Shown one piece after another: positions 55,835-64,000 of a stretch of 64,000 bases of DNA. Under the pieces are notes generated by a model, which ran no database searches, was not told the DNA's origin, and was given only the letters and a program-made list of their open reading frames with translations. Position 1 is the first letter of the stretch. Each line of letters starts with the position of its first letter. The position numbers were made by a program, and so were the translations under genes. The stretch comes from Motiliproteus sp041586735 (GTDB taxonomy: Bacteria > Pseudomonadota > Gammaproteobacteria > Pseudomonadales > Balneatricaceae), in contig JBFGZQ010000016.1 of NCBI GenBank assembly GCA_041586735.1, positions 11,486-75,485 on the forward strand, written 5' to 3'.

Positions 55835-57097
55835 ATGGATAAATTGCAAATCTCCGGCGACTGCCGGATCGATGGTGAGGTGTGGATCTCGGGAGCCAAA
55901 AATGCGGCGTTACCGATCCTGGCCTCGTCGCTGTTGGCTGAAGGGTTGGTCAGTATTCACAATCTGCCCCAGCTGCAGGATGTCACCACCATGCTCAAGC
56001 TCCTAGGGCGGATGGGAGTGGGGGTGACGGTCGATGATGACCACAATGCTGAGCTAGATCCTCGGGACGTCAATACCCTGATTGCGCCTTATGATCTGGT
56101 GAAGACCATGCGAGCATCGATTCTGGTATTAGGGCCGATGCTGGCGCGGTTTGGCCGGGCGGAGGTGTCGCTGCCTGGGGGGTGTGCTATCGGCAGCCGG
56201 CCGGTGGATCTGCATATTCGCGGTCTGGAGGCGATGGGTGCCAGCATCAGCGTCGAGGAGGGCTATATTCGTGCCCGAGTCGAAGGCCGGCTACAGGGGG
56301 CGCATATCCTCTTTGATACAGTGACCGTGACCGGTACCGAAAATATTCTGATGGCCGCAACGCTCGCGCAGGGCACGACCACGCTGGAAAATGCGGCTAA
56401 AGAACCCGAGGTCGTCGATCTGGCTGAGTGTCTGATCGCCATGGGCGCCGATATTCGCGGCCAGGGCACCGATACCATTACGATTAAGGGGGTCGAGCGG
56501 CTGACAGGTTGCAGTTATTCGGTGATGCCCGATCGGATCGAAACCGGCACCTATCTGGTGGCTGCCGCGGCTACCCGCGGGCGGATAAAACTGAATAATA
56601 CCCGTCCCGATATTCTTGAGGCCGTGCTGCTGAAACTGCAAAAGGCGGGGGCCGAGATTGAGACCGGTAAGGACTGGATCTCGCTGGATATGCACGGCAA
56701 ACGACCCCAGGCGGTCAATGTGACGACCGCGCCGTACCCGGCGTTTCCTACCGATATGCAGGCCCAGTTTGCGGCCATGAACGCCGTTGCCGAAGGGGTC
56801 GGTATCATTAGGGAGACGATTTTTGAAAACCGTTTCATGCACATCCAGGAGATGATGCGGATGGGCGCTCAGTGCACCATCGATGGTAATAGTGTGATTA
56901 TCGAGGGGGTCGAGCAGCTCAAGGCCGCACCGGTGATGGCGACCGATCTACGCGCCTCGGCGAGCCTGATTATTGCTGCGCTGGTGGCGAAGGGCGATAC
57001 CCTGATCGAGCGGATCTACCATCTTGATCGCGGCTATGAACACATTGAAGAGAAGATGCAGCTGTTAGGGGCCAAGGTGCGTCGAGTCACTTCCTGA
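55835..57097 (+). CDS. murA: UDP-N-acetylglucosamine 1-carboxyvinyltransferase
   Basis: MurA adds enolpyruvate to UDP-GlcNAc, the first committed step of peptidoglycan synthesis. The start at 55835 (MDKLQISGDCRIDGEVWISGAKNA) gives 420 residues; the open frame begins 11 codons earlier without conservation. C117 in PGGCAIGSRPVDLH is the fosfomycin-reactive catalytic Cys. Confidence 0.98.
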   Translation: MDKLQISGDCRIDGEVWISGAKNAALPILASSLLAEGLVSIHNLPQLQDVTTMLKLLGRMGVGVTVDDDHNAELDPRDVNTLIAPYDLVKTMRASILVLGPMLARFGRAEVSLPGGCAIGSRPVDLHIRGLEAMGASISVEEGYIRARVEGRLQGAHILFDTVTVTGTENILMAATLAQGTTTLENAAKEPEVVDLAECLIAMGADIRGQGTDTITIKGVERLTGCSYSVMPDRIETGTYLVAAAATRGRIKLNNTRPDILEAVLLKLQKAGAEIETGKDWISLDMHGKRPQAVNVTTAPYPAFPTDMQAQFAAMNAVAEGVGIIRETIFENRFMHIQEMMRMGAQCTIDGNSVIIEGVEQLKAAPVMATDLRASASLIIAALVAKGDTLIERIYHLDRGYEHIEEKMQLLGAKVRRVTS

Positions 57098-57110
57098 CTC
57101 GCTCTTGACC

Positions 57111-57182
57111 ACTCTTATCGGATGATTTATCAGGCGATTTATCAGGCGACCTATCAGATGACTTATCAGGCCACCTTATCAA
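57111..57182. repeat. 12-bp tandem repeat between murA and hisG
   Basis: Four units of about GATTTATCAGGC (57123-57170), with degenerate units at both sides (about six in total), fill most of the 107-bp gap. The unit is 12 bp, about one helical turn. Confidence 0.85.
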
Positions 57183-57204
57183 GTAAATAGATACCTAGTG
57201 TGAT

Positions 57205-57888
57205 ATGACCATGACTCAGACAACCGCCAGCCAGTCCATCACCATCGCCCTGTCGAAGGGGCGTATTCTCAAAGAAACGCTGCCGTTACTGGAACAGGCC
57301 GGGATCGTACCCGCCGAGGATATTTTTTCCAGTCGCAAGTTGATTTTTGATACCAATCACCGCCATATCAAGTTGCTGGTAATTCGCGCCACCGATGTAC
57401 CGACCTATGTCGAGTACGGTGCCGCCGATATGGGGGTGTCGGGTAAAGATGTGCTGCTCGAGCACGGTGCCCGGGAGATGTACGAGCCGCTGGATCTGAA
57501 TATCGCCCGTTGCCGGCTGATGACGGCCGGATTGGTCGATCCTAAACCGCAGCAGGGACGGATTAAGGTGGCGAGCAAGTTCGTCAATATTACCAAACGC
57601 TACTTTGCCAGCCAGGGGCAGCAGGTCGATATCATCAAGCTCTACGGGGCGATGGAACTCGCGCCTATTATGGGCTTGGCAGATTATATCGTCGATATCG
57701 TCGATACCGGCAATACCCTGATTGCCAATGGCATGCAGCCACTGGAGATGATCGCGCCGATCAGCACTCGGCTGGTGGTCAGCAAGGCGGCGATGAAGAT
57801 GAAACATGCGCTCATTCAACCGATTATCGACAGTCTGGGTGAGGCGGTGGAGCGAGCCAAAACCGCCACTGCAGAGGTACCGCGATGA
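57205..57888 (+). CDS. hisG: ATP phosphoribosyltransferase (short form)
   Basis: HisG catalyses the first step of histidine synthesis from ATP and PRPP. At 227 residues it is the short form, which needs HisZ (not in the window) for activity and feedback control. Motifs ALSKGRILKETLPLLEQAG and DIVDTGNTLIANGM are present. It overlaps hisD by four bases. Confidence 0.97.
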   Translation: MTMTQTTASQSITIALSKGRILKETLPLLEQAGIVPAEDIFSSRKLIFDTNHRHIKLLVIRATDVPTYVEYGAADMGVSGKDVLLEHGAREMYEPLDLNIARCRLMTAGLVDPKPQQGRIKVASKFVNITKRYFASQGQQVDIIKLYGAMELAPIMGLADYIVDIVDTGNTLIANGMQPLEMIAPISTRLVVSKAAMKMKHALIQPIIDSLGEAVERAKTATAEVPR

Positions 57889-59198
57889 GTGCACTGACCC
57901 TGAAACGACTGCATCGCGCGCAACCCGATTTTGAGGTCCAGCTTGAGCAGCTGCTGGCCTGGGAATCGGTCTCCGATCAGGCGGTGAATCGAACCGTTGA
58001 TGAGATCCTGCTAAGAGTACGCCGCGAAGGTGACCGCGCGCTGATCGATTATAGCAACCGGTTTGATCGGCTTCAGGTCCGTGATATGACGGAGCTGGAG
58101 CTGAGTCGCGAACAGTTACAGCAGGCGCTAGCCGGTCTGGGCGCAGAGCAGCGCCAGGCGCTGGAGGTGGCCGCACAACGGGTGCGCGCGTACCACCAGC
58201 ATCAGTTGCAGCAGTCCTGGCAGTACACCGAAGCCGATGGCACGGTGCTGGGGCAGCAGGTGACGCCCATCGATCGGGTGGGGATCTATGTCCCCGGCGG
58301 TAAAGCCTCTTACCCCTCGTCGGTGTTGATGAATGCGATTCCGGCCAAGGTCGCTGGCGTGAATGAGATCATCATGGTGGTGCCGACTCCGGATGGCGAG
58401 GTCAATGAGCTGGTGATGGCGGCGGCGGCTCTGGCGGGTGTTGATCGGGTGTTTACCCTCGGTGGTGCTCAGGCCATCGCGGCGCTAGCCTATGGTACCG
58501 CCACCGTACCCCGCGTCGATAAGATCGTCGGGCCTGGTAATATCTACGTGGCGACGGCCAAACGGGCGGTGTTTGGCTTGGTGGGTATCGATATGATCGC
58601 CGGCCCTTCCGAGATTCTGGTGGTCTGTGACGGCTACACGGATCCCGATTGGGTGGCGATGGACCTGTTCTCGCAGGCCGAGCACGATGAAAATGCCCAA
58701 TCGATTCTGATCAGCCCTGATGCCGGCTATCTAGATCGGGTGCAGGCGAGTATCGAGCGGCTGCTACCGACCATGGAGCGTCAGGAGATTATTCGTCAAT
58801 CGCTGCAGGGGCGCGCCGCGCTGATTCAGGTCGCCGATCTGGAGCAAGCTGTGGAGTTGATCAACCGTATAGCCCCCGAGCACTTGGAGCTATCCGTGGC
58901 GGACCCGCAGGCCCTGCTACCGCAGATTCGTCATGCTGGAGCTATCTTTATGGGGCGTTATACCGCCGAAGCGTTGGGCGACTACTGCGCCGGACCGAAT
59001 CACGTACTGCCGACCTCTGGCACCGCACGGTTTTCGTCACCGCTGGGGGTCTATGATTTTCAGAAGCGCTCCTCGGTGCTCTGTTTCTCCGCCGAGGGTG
59101 CCAGCGTGCTGGGCAAAACCGCGTCGGTACTGGCTCGGGGGGAGGGGTTAACCGCCCACGCCCGTTCGGCCGAATATCGGATCAAACCCAGCGCCTGA
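57885..59198 (+). CDS. hisD: Histidinol dehydrogenase
   Basis: HisD oxidises histidinol to histidine in two NAD-dependent steps with a zinc ion. The 437 residues have VGIYVPGGKASYPSSVLMNA, GPGNIYVATAKR and the FSQAEHDENAQ zinc and catalytic region. The ATG lies within the hisG stop (ATGA). A 118-bp gap separates it from hisC. Confidence 0.98.
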   Translation: MSALTLKRLHRAQPDFEVQLEQLLAWESVSDQAVNRTVDEILLRVRREGDRALIDYSNRFDRLQVRDMTELELSREQLQQALAGLGAEQRQALEVAAQRVRAYHQHQLQQSWQYTEADGTVLGQQVTPIDRVGIYVPGGKASYPSSVLMNAIPAKVAGVNEIIMVVPTPDGEVNELVMAAAALAGVDRVFTLGGAQAIAALAYGTATVPRVDKIVGPGNIYVATAKRAVFGLVGIDMIAGPSEILVVCDGYTDPDWVAMDLFSQAEHDENAQSILISPDAGYLDRVQASIERLLPTMERQEIIRQSLQGRAALIQVADLEQAVELINRIAPEHLELSVADPQALLPQIRHAGAIFMGRYTAEALGDYCAGPNHVLPTSGTARFSSPLGVYDFQKRSSVLCFSAEGASVLGKTASVLARGEGLTAHARSAEYRIKPSA

Positions 59199-59316
59199 AC
59201 ATCGTTGAGGTCGGCCGTGGCTTGGATTCAAGCGAAGCGATAGCCGATCTCTGTATCGCTGACCATCACATCGATAATCACACTACAATCACAACTACAG
59301 CTGATCTCCTAACGTT

Positions 59317-60408
59317 ATGACTAAACACACTGTGCAGCGTCGCGTCGAGCGACTGATTCGTCCTGACATCCGTGCCCTGAGCGCCTACCACGTGCCGCCC
59401 GCGACCGACATGGTGAAGCTTGATGCCATGGAAAATCCCTATGTCTGGCCTGAGGCCGTCAAGCAGGCGTGGCTGGAGAAACTATCCCAGGCCGAGATCA
59501 ACCGTTACCCCGAACCTCAAGCCCAAGCGGTTAAAGAGGGCCTGCGCAGGGTGATGGGCATCGACGCGGAGTTCGACCTGCTGCTGGGTAATGGCTCGGA
59601 TGAGATTATTCAGATGTTGGCGATGGCGATTGCTGCCGAGGGGCAGTGCGTGTTGGCGCCTGAACCGAGCTTTGTGATGTATCGGATGGTCGCTACCTTT
59701 TGCCGGATAGACTATGTTGGCGTGCCTTTGGATAGTCGTTTCGATCTGGACCTGGCCGCCATGCTGGAGGTGATCGATGCCCGGCAGCCAGCGCTGATCT
59801 TCCTGTCGCAACCCAATAACCCGACCGGCAATCTATTCAGCGTCGAGAAGATCCGCCGTATCGCCGAGGCCAGTAACGGTCTGGTGGTGGTCGACGAAGC
59901 CTATACCGCCTTTACCGATACCGACTCGCTGCATCTGCTCAACGACTACGACAACGTGCTGATCATGCGCACCCTGTCCAAGGTCGGGTTGGCCGGCTTG
60001 CGCTTGGGGCTGCTGGTCGGTCGTCCGGAGTGGCTCGCCGAGCTGGAGAAAGTCCGGCTACCCTACAATATCAACCTGTTGACCCAGGCCAGTGCGGTGT
60101 TTGCGCTGGATAATTTTGAGGTGCTGCAGCAGCAAACCCAGCAGCTGCGTGCTGATCGATCCATATTGCTCGAGGCGCTACAGGCGTTGCCTGGGCTGCA
60201 GGTCTGGCCTAGCGAGGCCAACTTCCTACTGGTGAAGGTTATCGATAAACCGGTGGCTGAAATTCATCAAGGCCTGAAGCAGGCCGGGGTGTTGGTGAAA
60301 AAACTCGATGGTGCGCATCCGTCACTGAGCGGGTGTTTACGGATCAATGTCAGCTCGCCGCAGGAGAATAGCTTGCTGCTGGCGGCGCTGGAACCGCTGC
60401 TGAATTGA
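59317..60408 (+). CDS. hisC: Histidinol-phosphate aminotransferase
   Basis: HisC converts imidazole acetol phosphate to histidinol phosphate with PLP. The 363 residues have the PLP lysine K222 in RTLSKVGLAGLRLG, plus LDAMENPY and LSQPNNPTGN. The ribosome site before the ATG is poor. hisG-hisD-hisC is the usual order here. Confidence 0.96.
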   Translation: MTKHTVQRRVERLIRPDIRALSAYHVPPATDMVKLDAMENPYVWPEAVKQAWLEKLSQAEINRYPEPQAQAVKEGLRRVMGIDAEFDLLLGNGSDEIIQMLAMAIAAEGQCVLAPEPSFVMYRMVATFCRIDYVGVPLDSRFDLDLAAMLEVIDARQPALIFLSQPNNPTGNLFSVEKIRRIAEASNGLVVVDEAYTAFTDTDSLHLLNDYDNVLIMRTLSKVGLAGLRLGLLVGRPEWLAELEKVRLPYNINLLTQASAVFALDNFEVLQQQTQQLRADRSILLEALQALPGLQVWPSEANFLLVKVIDKPVAEIHQGLKQAGVLVKKLDGAHPSLSGCLRINVSSPQENSLLLAALEPLLN

Positions 60409-60489
60409 TACGTTATGCGCTGATACTTTCTGAGCGAACACTGTTCTCAAAAGATGTTTTGAACGGATGTTGTTTCTAACGGCTATTGG

Positions 60490-60520
60490 CCAAGGACAGA
60501 TCCATCGGATCTGTCCTTGG
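60490..60520. terminator. Convergent terminator between hisC and algW
   Basis: CCAAGGACAGATCC and GGATCTGTCCTTGG form a perfect 14-bp stem with a 3-base loop. It lies in the 126-bp gap between two convergent genes and can serve both. Confidence 0.85.
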
Positions 60521-60534
60521 GTTTGATACCGTCT

Positions 60535-61722
60535 TTAGTTGGGTTGGGGTTGGGAGTTGGATTGGGAGTTTGGCCGAGTGGGTGGTCGATTGCCGATAGT
60601 GACCTTCAGCGTGAGAGGCTCGTTGTTGCGCAGTAATCCCATGACGATAACCGTGCCGGGCTTGGCTGCGGCTATCTGATTCATTGCGCTGTGACCGCTT
60701 TGGATCGCTTTGTCATCAATCTTGATCATGATATCGCCTGGCTGCAGTCCCGCCTGGTGGGCAGGGCTGTCACGAAAAATGCCTGCGATGATCAGCCCCT
60801 TGTCATCTTTGATGTCGAACGACTCGGCGAGCGCCGGGGTCATGACCTGAATCTCGATACCCAACCAACCCCGCACCATACGACCATTCTCGATAATGCC
60901 TTTGAGGATGTTAGTTACCAGATCAGAGGGGATCGCAAAGCCGATCCCCTGCGAGCCACCCGAGCGCGAGAAAATGGCGGTGTTGATACCGATCATATTG
61001 CCTTGCGCATTAATCAGTGCGCCCCCTGAGTTGCCGGGATTGATGGCGGCATCGGTCTGGATGAAATTCTCATAGGTGTTGATGCCCAGTTGGTTGCGAC
61101 CGGTGGCGCTGATGATCCCCATAGTGACCGTTTGCCCCACGCCGTAGGGATTGCCGATGGCCAGTACCACGTCTCCCACCCGGATCGATTCCGACGCACC
61201 CAGGCTGATCACGGCCAGATTTCCCAGCTCCACCTTGAGGATAGCCAGATCGGTTTCCGGATCGGTACCGATGATGCGGGCTTCGGCTTCACGGCCGTCG
61301 CGCAGCGCCACCAGAATGCTATCGGCGTCGGCGACCACGTGGTTGTTGGTAACGATGTAGCCTTGCTGGCTGATGATCACTCCCGAGCCCAGGCTGGAGA
61401 GATACTGCTCGCGTTCGCTATCAGATTTGTTGTCGTAGAAGTCGCGACTGCTCGGGTTATCGAGCGGGGTTTCGGAGCGGTCTTCAACACGGGTACGGGT
61501 ATAGATATTCACCACCGCCGGCGCGGCTTTGCTGACGGCGTCGGCATAAGATACCGGCCCTACACCTAAGGTTGGGGCTGCGGGCGGTGCTGGCGGCTGT
61601 TGCTTAGGGTCTACTAGGTCCAGGCTGGGGCTGATACCTTGCGGGAAAAAGGTTAGCATCATCAAGGCGACCAAGATGCTCGCAATGATCGGCCACAGCA
61701 GCATAGATGTCAGTTTACTCAT
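60535..61722 (-). CDS. algW: Periplasmic serine protease AlgW/DegS
   Basis: An inner-membrane-anchored HtrA-type protease that senses misfolded outer-membrane proteins and cuts the anti-sigma factor to release sigma-E/AlgU. The start at 61722 (MSKLTSMLLWPIIASIL) gives 395 residues: N-terminal anchor, protease domain with H128, D158 and S232 (NPGNSGG), and one PDZ domain. A single PDZ fits DegS/AlgW rather than DegP. A Gln/Pro/Ser-rich tail ends it. Confidence 0.96.
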   Translation of the reverse strand: MSKLTSMLLWPIIASILVALMMLTFFPQGISPSLDLVDPKQQPPAPPAAPTLGVGPVSYADAVSKAAPAVVNIYTRTRVEDRSETPLDNPSSRDFYDNKSDSEREQYLSSLGSGVIISQQGYIVTNNHVVADADSILVALRDGREAEARIIGTDPETDLAILKVELGNLAVISLGASESIRVGDVVLAIGNPYGVGQTVTMGIISATGRNQLGINTYENFIQTDAAINPGNSGGALINAQGNMIGINTAIFSRSGGSQGIGFAIPSDLVTNILKGIIENGRMVRGWLGIEIQVMTPALAESFDIKDDKGLIIAGIFRDSPAHQAGLQPGDIMIKIDDKAIQSGHSAMNQIAAAKPGTVIVMGLLRNNEPLTLKVTIGNRPPTRPNSQSNSQPQPN

Positions 61723-61793
61723 GGAGATCTCGATGTTCGGTGAGCGGTCATTATACGGAGAGTGACTTTTGATTGGTATTTGAATTCGAGGAG

Positions 61794-62561
61794 ATGACCG
61801 TGACGGTGAGTCTAACGCAAGTAGTTGCACAGTTAGATCAGTGGCTGCAGCCTAGTCAGGTGAGTGATTACTGCCCCAACGGCCTGCAAGTGGAGGGTCG
61901 GGCTAGGGTGGGGCGAATTGTTAGCGGGGTGACCGCCAGCCAGGCGCTGCTTGATGCGGCAGTGCAGGCGGGTGCCGATGCGATCCTGGTGCATCACGGT
62001 TATTTTTGGCGCGGCGAAGACCCCTGCGTGCGCGGTATTAAGAAGCGGCGGTTACAGACGCTGCTCAAGCACGATATCAGCCTGATCGCCTATCACCTGC
62101 CGCTCGATATTCATCCGCAACTGGGTAATAACGCCCAGCTAGCCAAACAACTAGGCTTGCAGATTGAGGGTGGGCTTGAACAGCATAGTCGTAATCCGAT
62201 CGGACTCTGGGGGCGGTTGAATCAGCCGTGCTCGGCTGCCGAATTTACCCTGTTGCTGGATCGGGTGCTGGGACGGCAACCACAGCATATCGCCGGTCAT
62301 AGCGATATGATCGATACCGTTGGCTGGTGTACAGGGGCTGCGCAGGGCTATATCGAACATGCCATTGACCGTGGTCTGGATGCGTTTGTCAGTGGAGAGA
62401 TTTCTGAGCAGACCGTGTATGCCGCGCGAGAAAGTGGCGTGCATTATTACGCTGCGGGACATCATGCGAGCGAGCGTTTTGGGGTACAGGCGTTAGGCGA
62501 GCGCTTGGCCGCCGAACTCAATATTGAACATGCCTATATCGAATTGGATAACCCGGTCTAA
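61794..62561 (+). CDS. Nif3-like dinuclear metal centre protein
   Basis: A YbgI/Nif3-family protein that binds two metal ions; its biochemical role is not firmly known. The 255-residue frame (ATG 61794) has SDYCPNGLQVEGRARVGRIV, HHGYFWRGEDP and the C-terminal YAAGHHASERFGVQ metal motifs. GAGGAG abuts the ATG, so the GTG at 61800 may be the actual start. It is divergent from algW. Confidence 0.93.
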   Translation: MTVTVSLTQVVAQLDQWLQPSQVSDYCPNGLQVEGRARVGRIVSGVTASQALLDAAVQAGADAILVHHGYFWRGEDPCVRGIKKRRLQTLLKHDISLIAYHLPLDIHPQLGNNAQLAKQLGLQIEGGLEQHSRNPIGLWGRLNQPCSAAEFTLLLDRVLGRQPQHIAGHSDMIDTVGWCTGAAQGYIEHAIDRGLDAFVSGEISEQTVYAARESGVHYYAAGHHASERFGVQALGERLAAELNIEHAYIELDNPV

Positions 62562-62655
62562 CCGCAAGGCTCGCTAGAATTGACCGACAGTATAGGTCGT
62601 GTAGCGAGACAGCGCCGATGACAGCCTTCGGCTAGCGGCGAAGGCTGTGCTGGGG

Positions 62656-63153
62656 TTATGAGTGTTTACGGTCGCTGCTGGGTGCGTGATCGGCAGATAA
62701 CGACGGATCATGCAGCGGGTCATTCTGCTGTAAGCCATACTCGTCTGACAGCGTCCCTTGGGATTTTGGATCCTTCTTGGGGGCGTAATCACGCGGTGCT
62801 TCGAACGAGTCATCATCGTTGTCAGCGTCAGCCACCGGTGCTTCTGCGGGGCGCTCTAGGCTGATGAGCAGCTGCTCATCACTACAAAGTTGGCTGGCGC
62901 TGGTAGACAGGTGCTGGTGAACTTCACGGTAACTGCTGGTCAAGTTGTTGACTAGATCGGCAGTCTTGGCGAAGTGAGTGCTGACCTCGATCTTATAATC
63001 CTCAAGCTCCTGTCGGGCTTCATTGAGTTCTTCGATCAGCGCGGCTTGGCTACGCGAGCCGCTGTTGCCGCGCGCGATAAGTAATCCCAGAGCAGTGCCG
63101 ATGATCAGGGCCGCTGCTCCAACGAGCCAGATGGCTTGATTGGCTGAATCCAC
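62656..63153 (-). CDS. zapG: ZapG/YhcB-family membrane protein (DUF1043)
   Basis: A cell-envelope and division-associated protein with one N-terminal helix (about residues 6-28) and a coiled coil (about 35-75), then an acidic disordered tail. The GTG at 63153 has GGGAG eight bases upstream and gives 165 residues; the frame opens five codons earlier at a TTG. It is near algW, as YhcB is near degS/degQ in E. coli. Confidence 0.85.
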   Translation of the reverse strand: MDSANQAIWLVGAAALIIGTALGLLIARGNSGSRSQAALIEELNEARQELEDYKIEVSTHFAKTADLVNNLTSSYREVHQHLSTSASQLCSDEQLLISLERPAEAPVADADNDDDSFEAPRDYAPKKDPKSQGTLSDEYGLQQNDPLHDPSLSADHAPSSDRKHS

Positions 63154-63328
63154 AAATATAACTCCCAAATAATTTCAAAGCTGTCATCCACGACGATACT
63201 GCAATTCTCATGTGAAGACAAAAAGATCGCCGCATGTTAGCGCGGCCTTATATTTGCATTTGCGCCCGCTCTGGCGGCGTTGCTATAGTCGGCGTTTTAT
63301 TGGTCTAGGTAGTTATTGTGGAACGACT

Positions 63329-63868
63329 GTGAGGCAACTGATACTCGGCGGTGCCCGCTCGGGCAAGAGTCGCTTGGCTGAAAGGTTAGCGCTGCAATCC
63401 GGGCTTGAGGTGACCTATATCGCCACCGCAACCGTTGGCGATGAGGAGATGGGGCGGCGGATCGAGCAACATCAGCTCCGGCGTCCGCCGCACTGGCGTC
63501 TGGTCGAAGAACCGCTCGCTCTGGCTCAGGTGCTGCAGCAGCATGCAGAGTCCAAGCGTCTGTTACTGGTCGATTGTTTGACGCTGTGGATGAGCAATCT
63601 GCTCTGTAGCGAGCAGCCCGCCCTGCTGCGACGCGAAGTGGATGCCTTGCTGGACATTCTGCCTGGATTAGCGGGGCAGACTATTTTGGTCTCCAACGAG
63701 GTAGGGATGGGCATTGTGCCGATGGGCGCGTTGAGTCGTCAGTTTCAGGATGAGATGGGGGTGTTGCAACAACGTGTCGCTGCGCACTCAGAGCGGGTGA
63801 TCCTGACCCTGGCAGGATTGCCGCTGGTGTTGAAACCTGCCGGCACGTTGTTAGCTATTGAGGATTGA
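63329..63868 (+). CDS. cobU: Cobinamide kinase / cobinamide-phosphate guanylyltransferase
   Basis: CobU/CobP phosphorylates adenosylcobinamide and adds GMP from GTP in late cobalamin synthesis. The GTG at 63329 (RQLILGGARSGKSRLAE) gives 179 residues, the normal length; the upstream 39 codons of the open frame are not conserved. The P-loop GGARSGKS, VTYIATATVGDEEM and VSNEVGMGIVP are present. No cobalamin riboswitch was seen in the 160 bp upstream. Confidence 0.95.
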   Translation: MRQLILGGARSGKSRLAERLALQSGLEVTYIATATVGDEEMGRRIEQHQLRRPPHWRLVEEPLALAQVLQQHAESKRLLLVDCLTLWMSNLLCSEQPALLRREVDALLDILPGLAGQTILVSNEVGMGIVPMGALSRQFQDEMGVLQQRVAAHSERVILTLAGLPLVLKPAGTLLAIED

Positions 63869-63873
63869 GCGCA

Positions 63874-64000
63874 TTGACTATAAAACCCGAATGGCTTACC
63901 CAAGCGAGTCTTCCGCTACAACTGCAGCTGCGCGATCAGGCGTTGGCCTATCAGGATCAACTCACGAAACCCCAGGGATCGCTGGGGCAGTTAGAGCGCA
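63874..64000 (+). CDS. cobT: Nicotinate-nucleotide-dimethylbenzimidazole phosphoribosyltransferase (N-terminus)
   Basis: CobT activates the lower ligand of cobalamin as alpha-ribazole phosphate. A frame starting at TTG 63874, five bases after the cobU stop, runs off the window with MTIKPEWLTQASLP and then LTKPQGSLGQLE, close to the LTKPPGSLG motif of CobT. Only 42 residues are visible. Confidence 0.8.
   Translation, partial: MTIKPEWLTQASLPLQLQLRDQALAYQDQLTKPQGSLGQLER

Noticed and set aside
63169..63328. Cobalamin riboswitch before cobU
   Set aside because: No B12-box-like conserved element was visible and the stretch is only 160 bases.

Overview
The window looks like chromosomal DNA of a marine gammaproteobacterium of the Oceanospirillales/Pseudomonadales type that can respire nitrate. 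This rests on gene order, not on a database search. The mreBCD-maf-rng-yhdP, npr-rapZ-ptsN-hpf-rpoN-lptBAC-kdsD, mla-ibaG-murA-hisGDC and algW blocks follow each other much as in Pseudomonas and its relatives. I saw no rRNA, tRNA or CRISPR array.

Layout. 1-5.4 kb (minus strand): narK1-narK2-narG, with a NarL-type 7-2-7 site upstream, then mobA (plus), which makes the guanylylated molybdenum cofactor NarG needs. 6.6-13.1 kb (minus): a self-contained TonB uptake operon (DUF2946 protein, ExbB, ExbD, TonB, outer-membrane receptor, secreted Cys/His-rich propeller protein, CPPC thioredoxin), which I suspect handles a metal, perhaps copper. 13.3-23.5 kb: a serine/glycine catabolic block (sdaA, glyA, gcvH, gcvP, a sodium:amino-acid symporter, gcvT) with a divergent XRE-cupin regulator and a palindrome next to the sdaA promoter. 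23.5-25.8 kb: a lipoprotein, a VOC protein, a 167-bp MITE-like element and a secreted lectin-like protein.

25.8-29.2 kb is a compact accessory island. It holds a fragment of an integron integrase that stops at a GTTAGGT core site, one gene cassette whose ends are exactly complementary (GTTAGGT/ACCTAAC), a truncated group II intron sitting inside the cassette's attC, a possible right half of an attC, and a complete RAYT (Y1-type) transposase element with 18-bp inverted ends. The island is flanked by two diverged copies of the 3' end and terminator of the lectin-like gene.

29.2-44.9 kb: gatCAB (minus) divergent from mreB, mreC (apparently an ATT start), mreD, maf, rng, yhdP, an MBL-fold hydrolase and a Nit1-type amidase; then cytochrome b561, YceI and DarP (minus). 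45.2-52.8 kb (minus): NPr, RapZ, PtsN, HPF, RpoN, LptB, LptA, LptC, KdsD and a CaCA antiporter. 53.0-60.4 kb (plus): MlaF, MlaE, MlaD, MlaB, IbaG, MurA, HisG, HisD, HisC. 60.5-64.0 kb: AlgW/DegS protease (minus), Nif3 (plus), ZapG/YhcB (minus), CobP/CobU and the start of CobT (plus). Several genes expected from conserved order are missing here: kdsC between kdsD and lptC, mlaC between mlaD and mlaB, and tldD/pmbA around darP.
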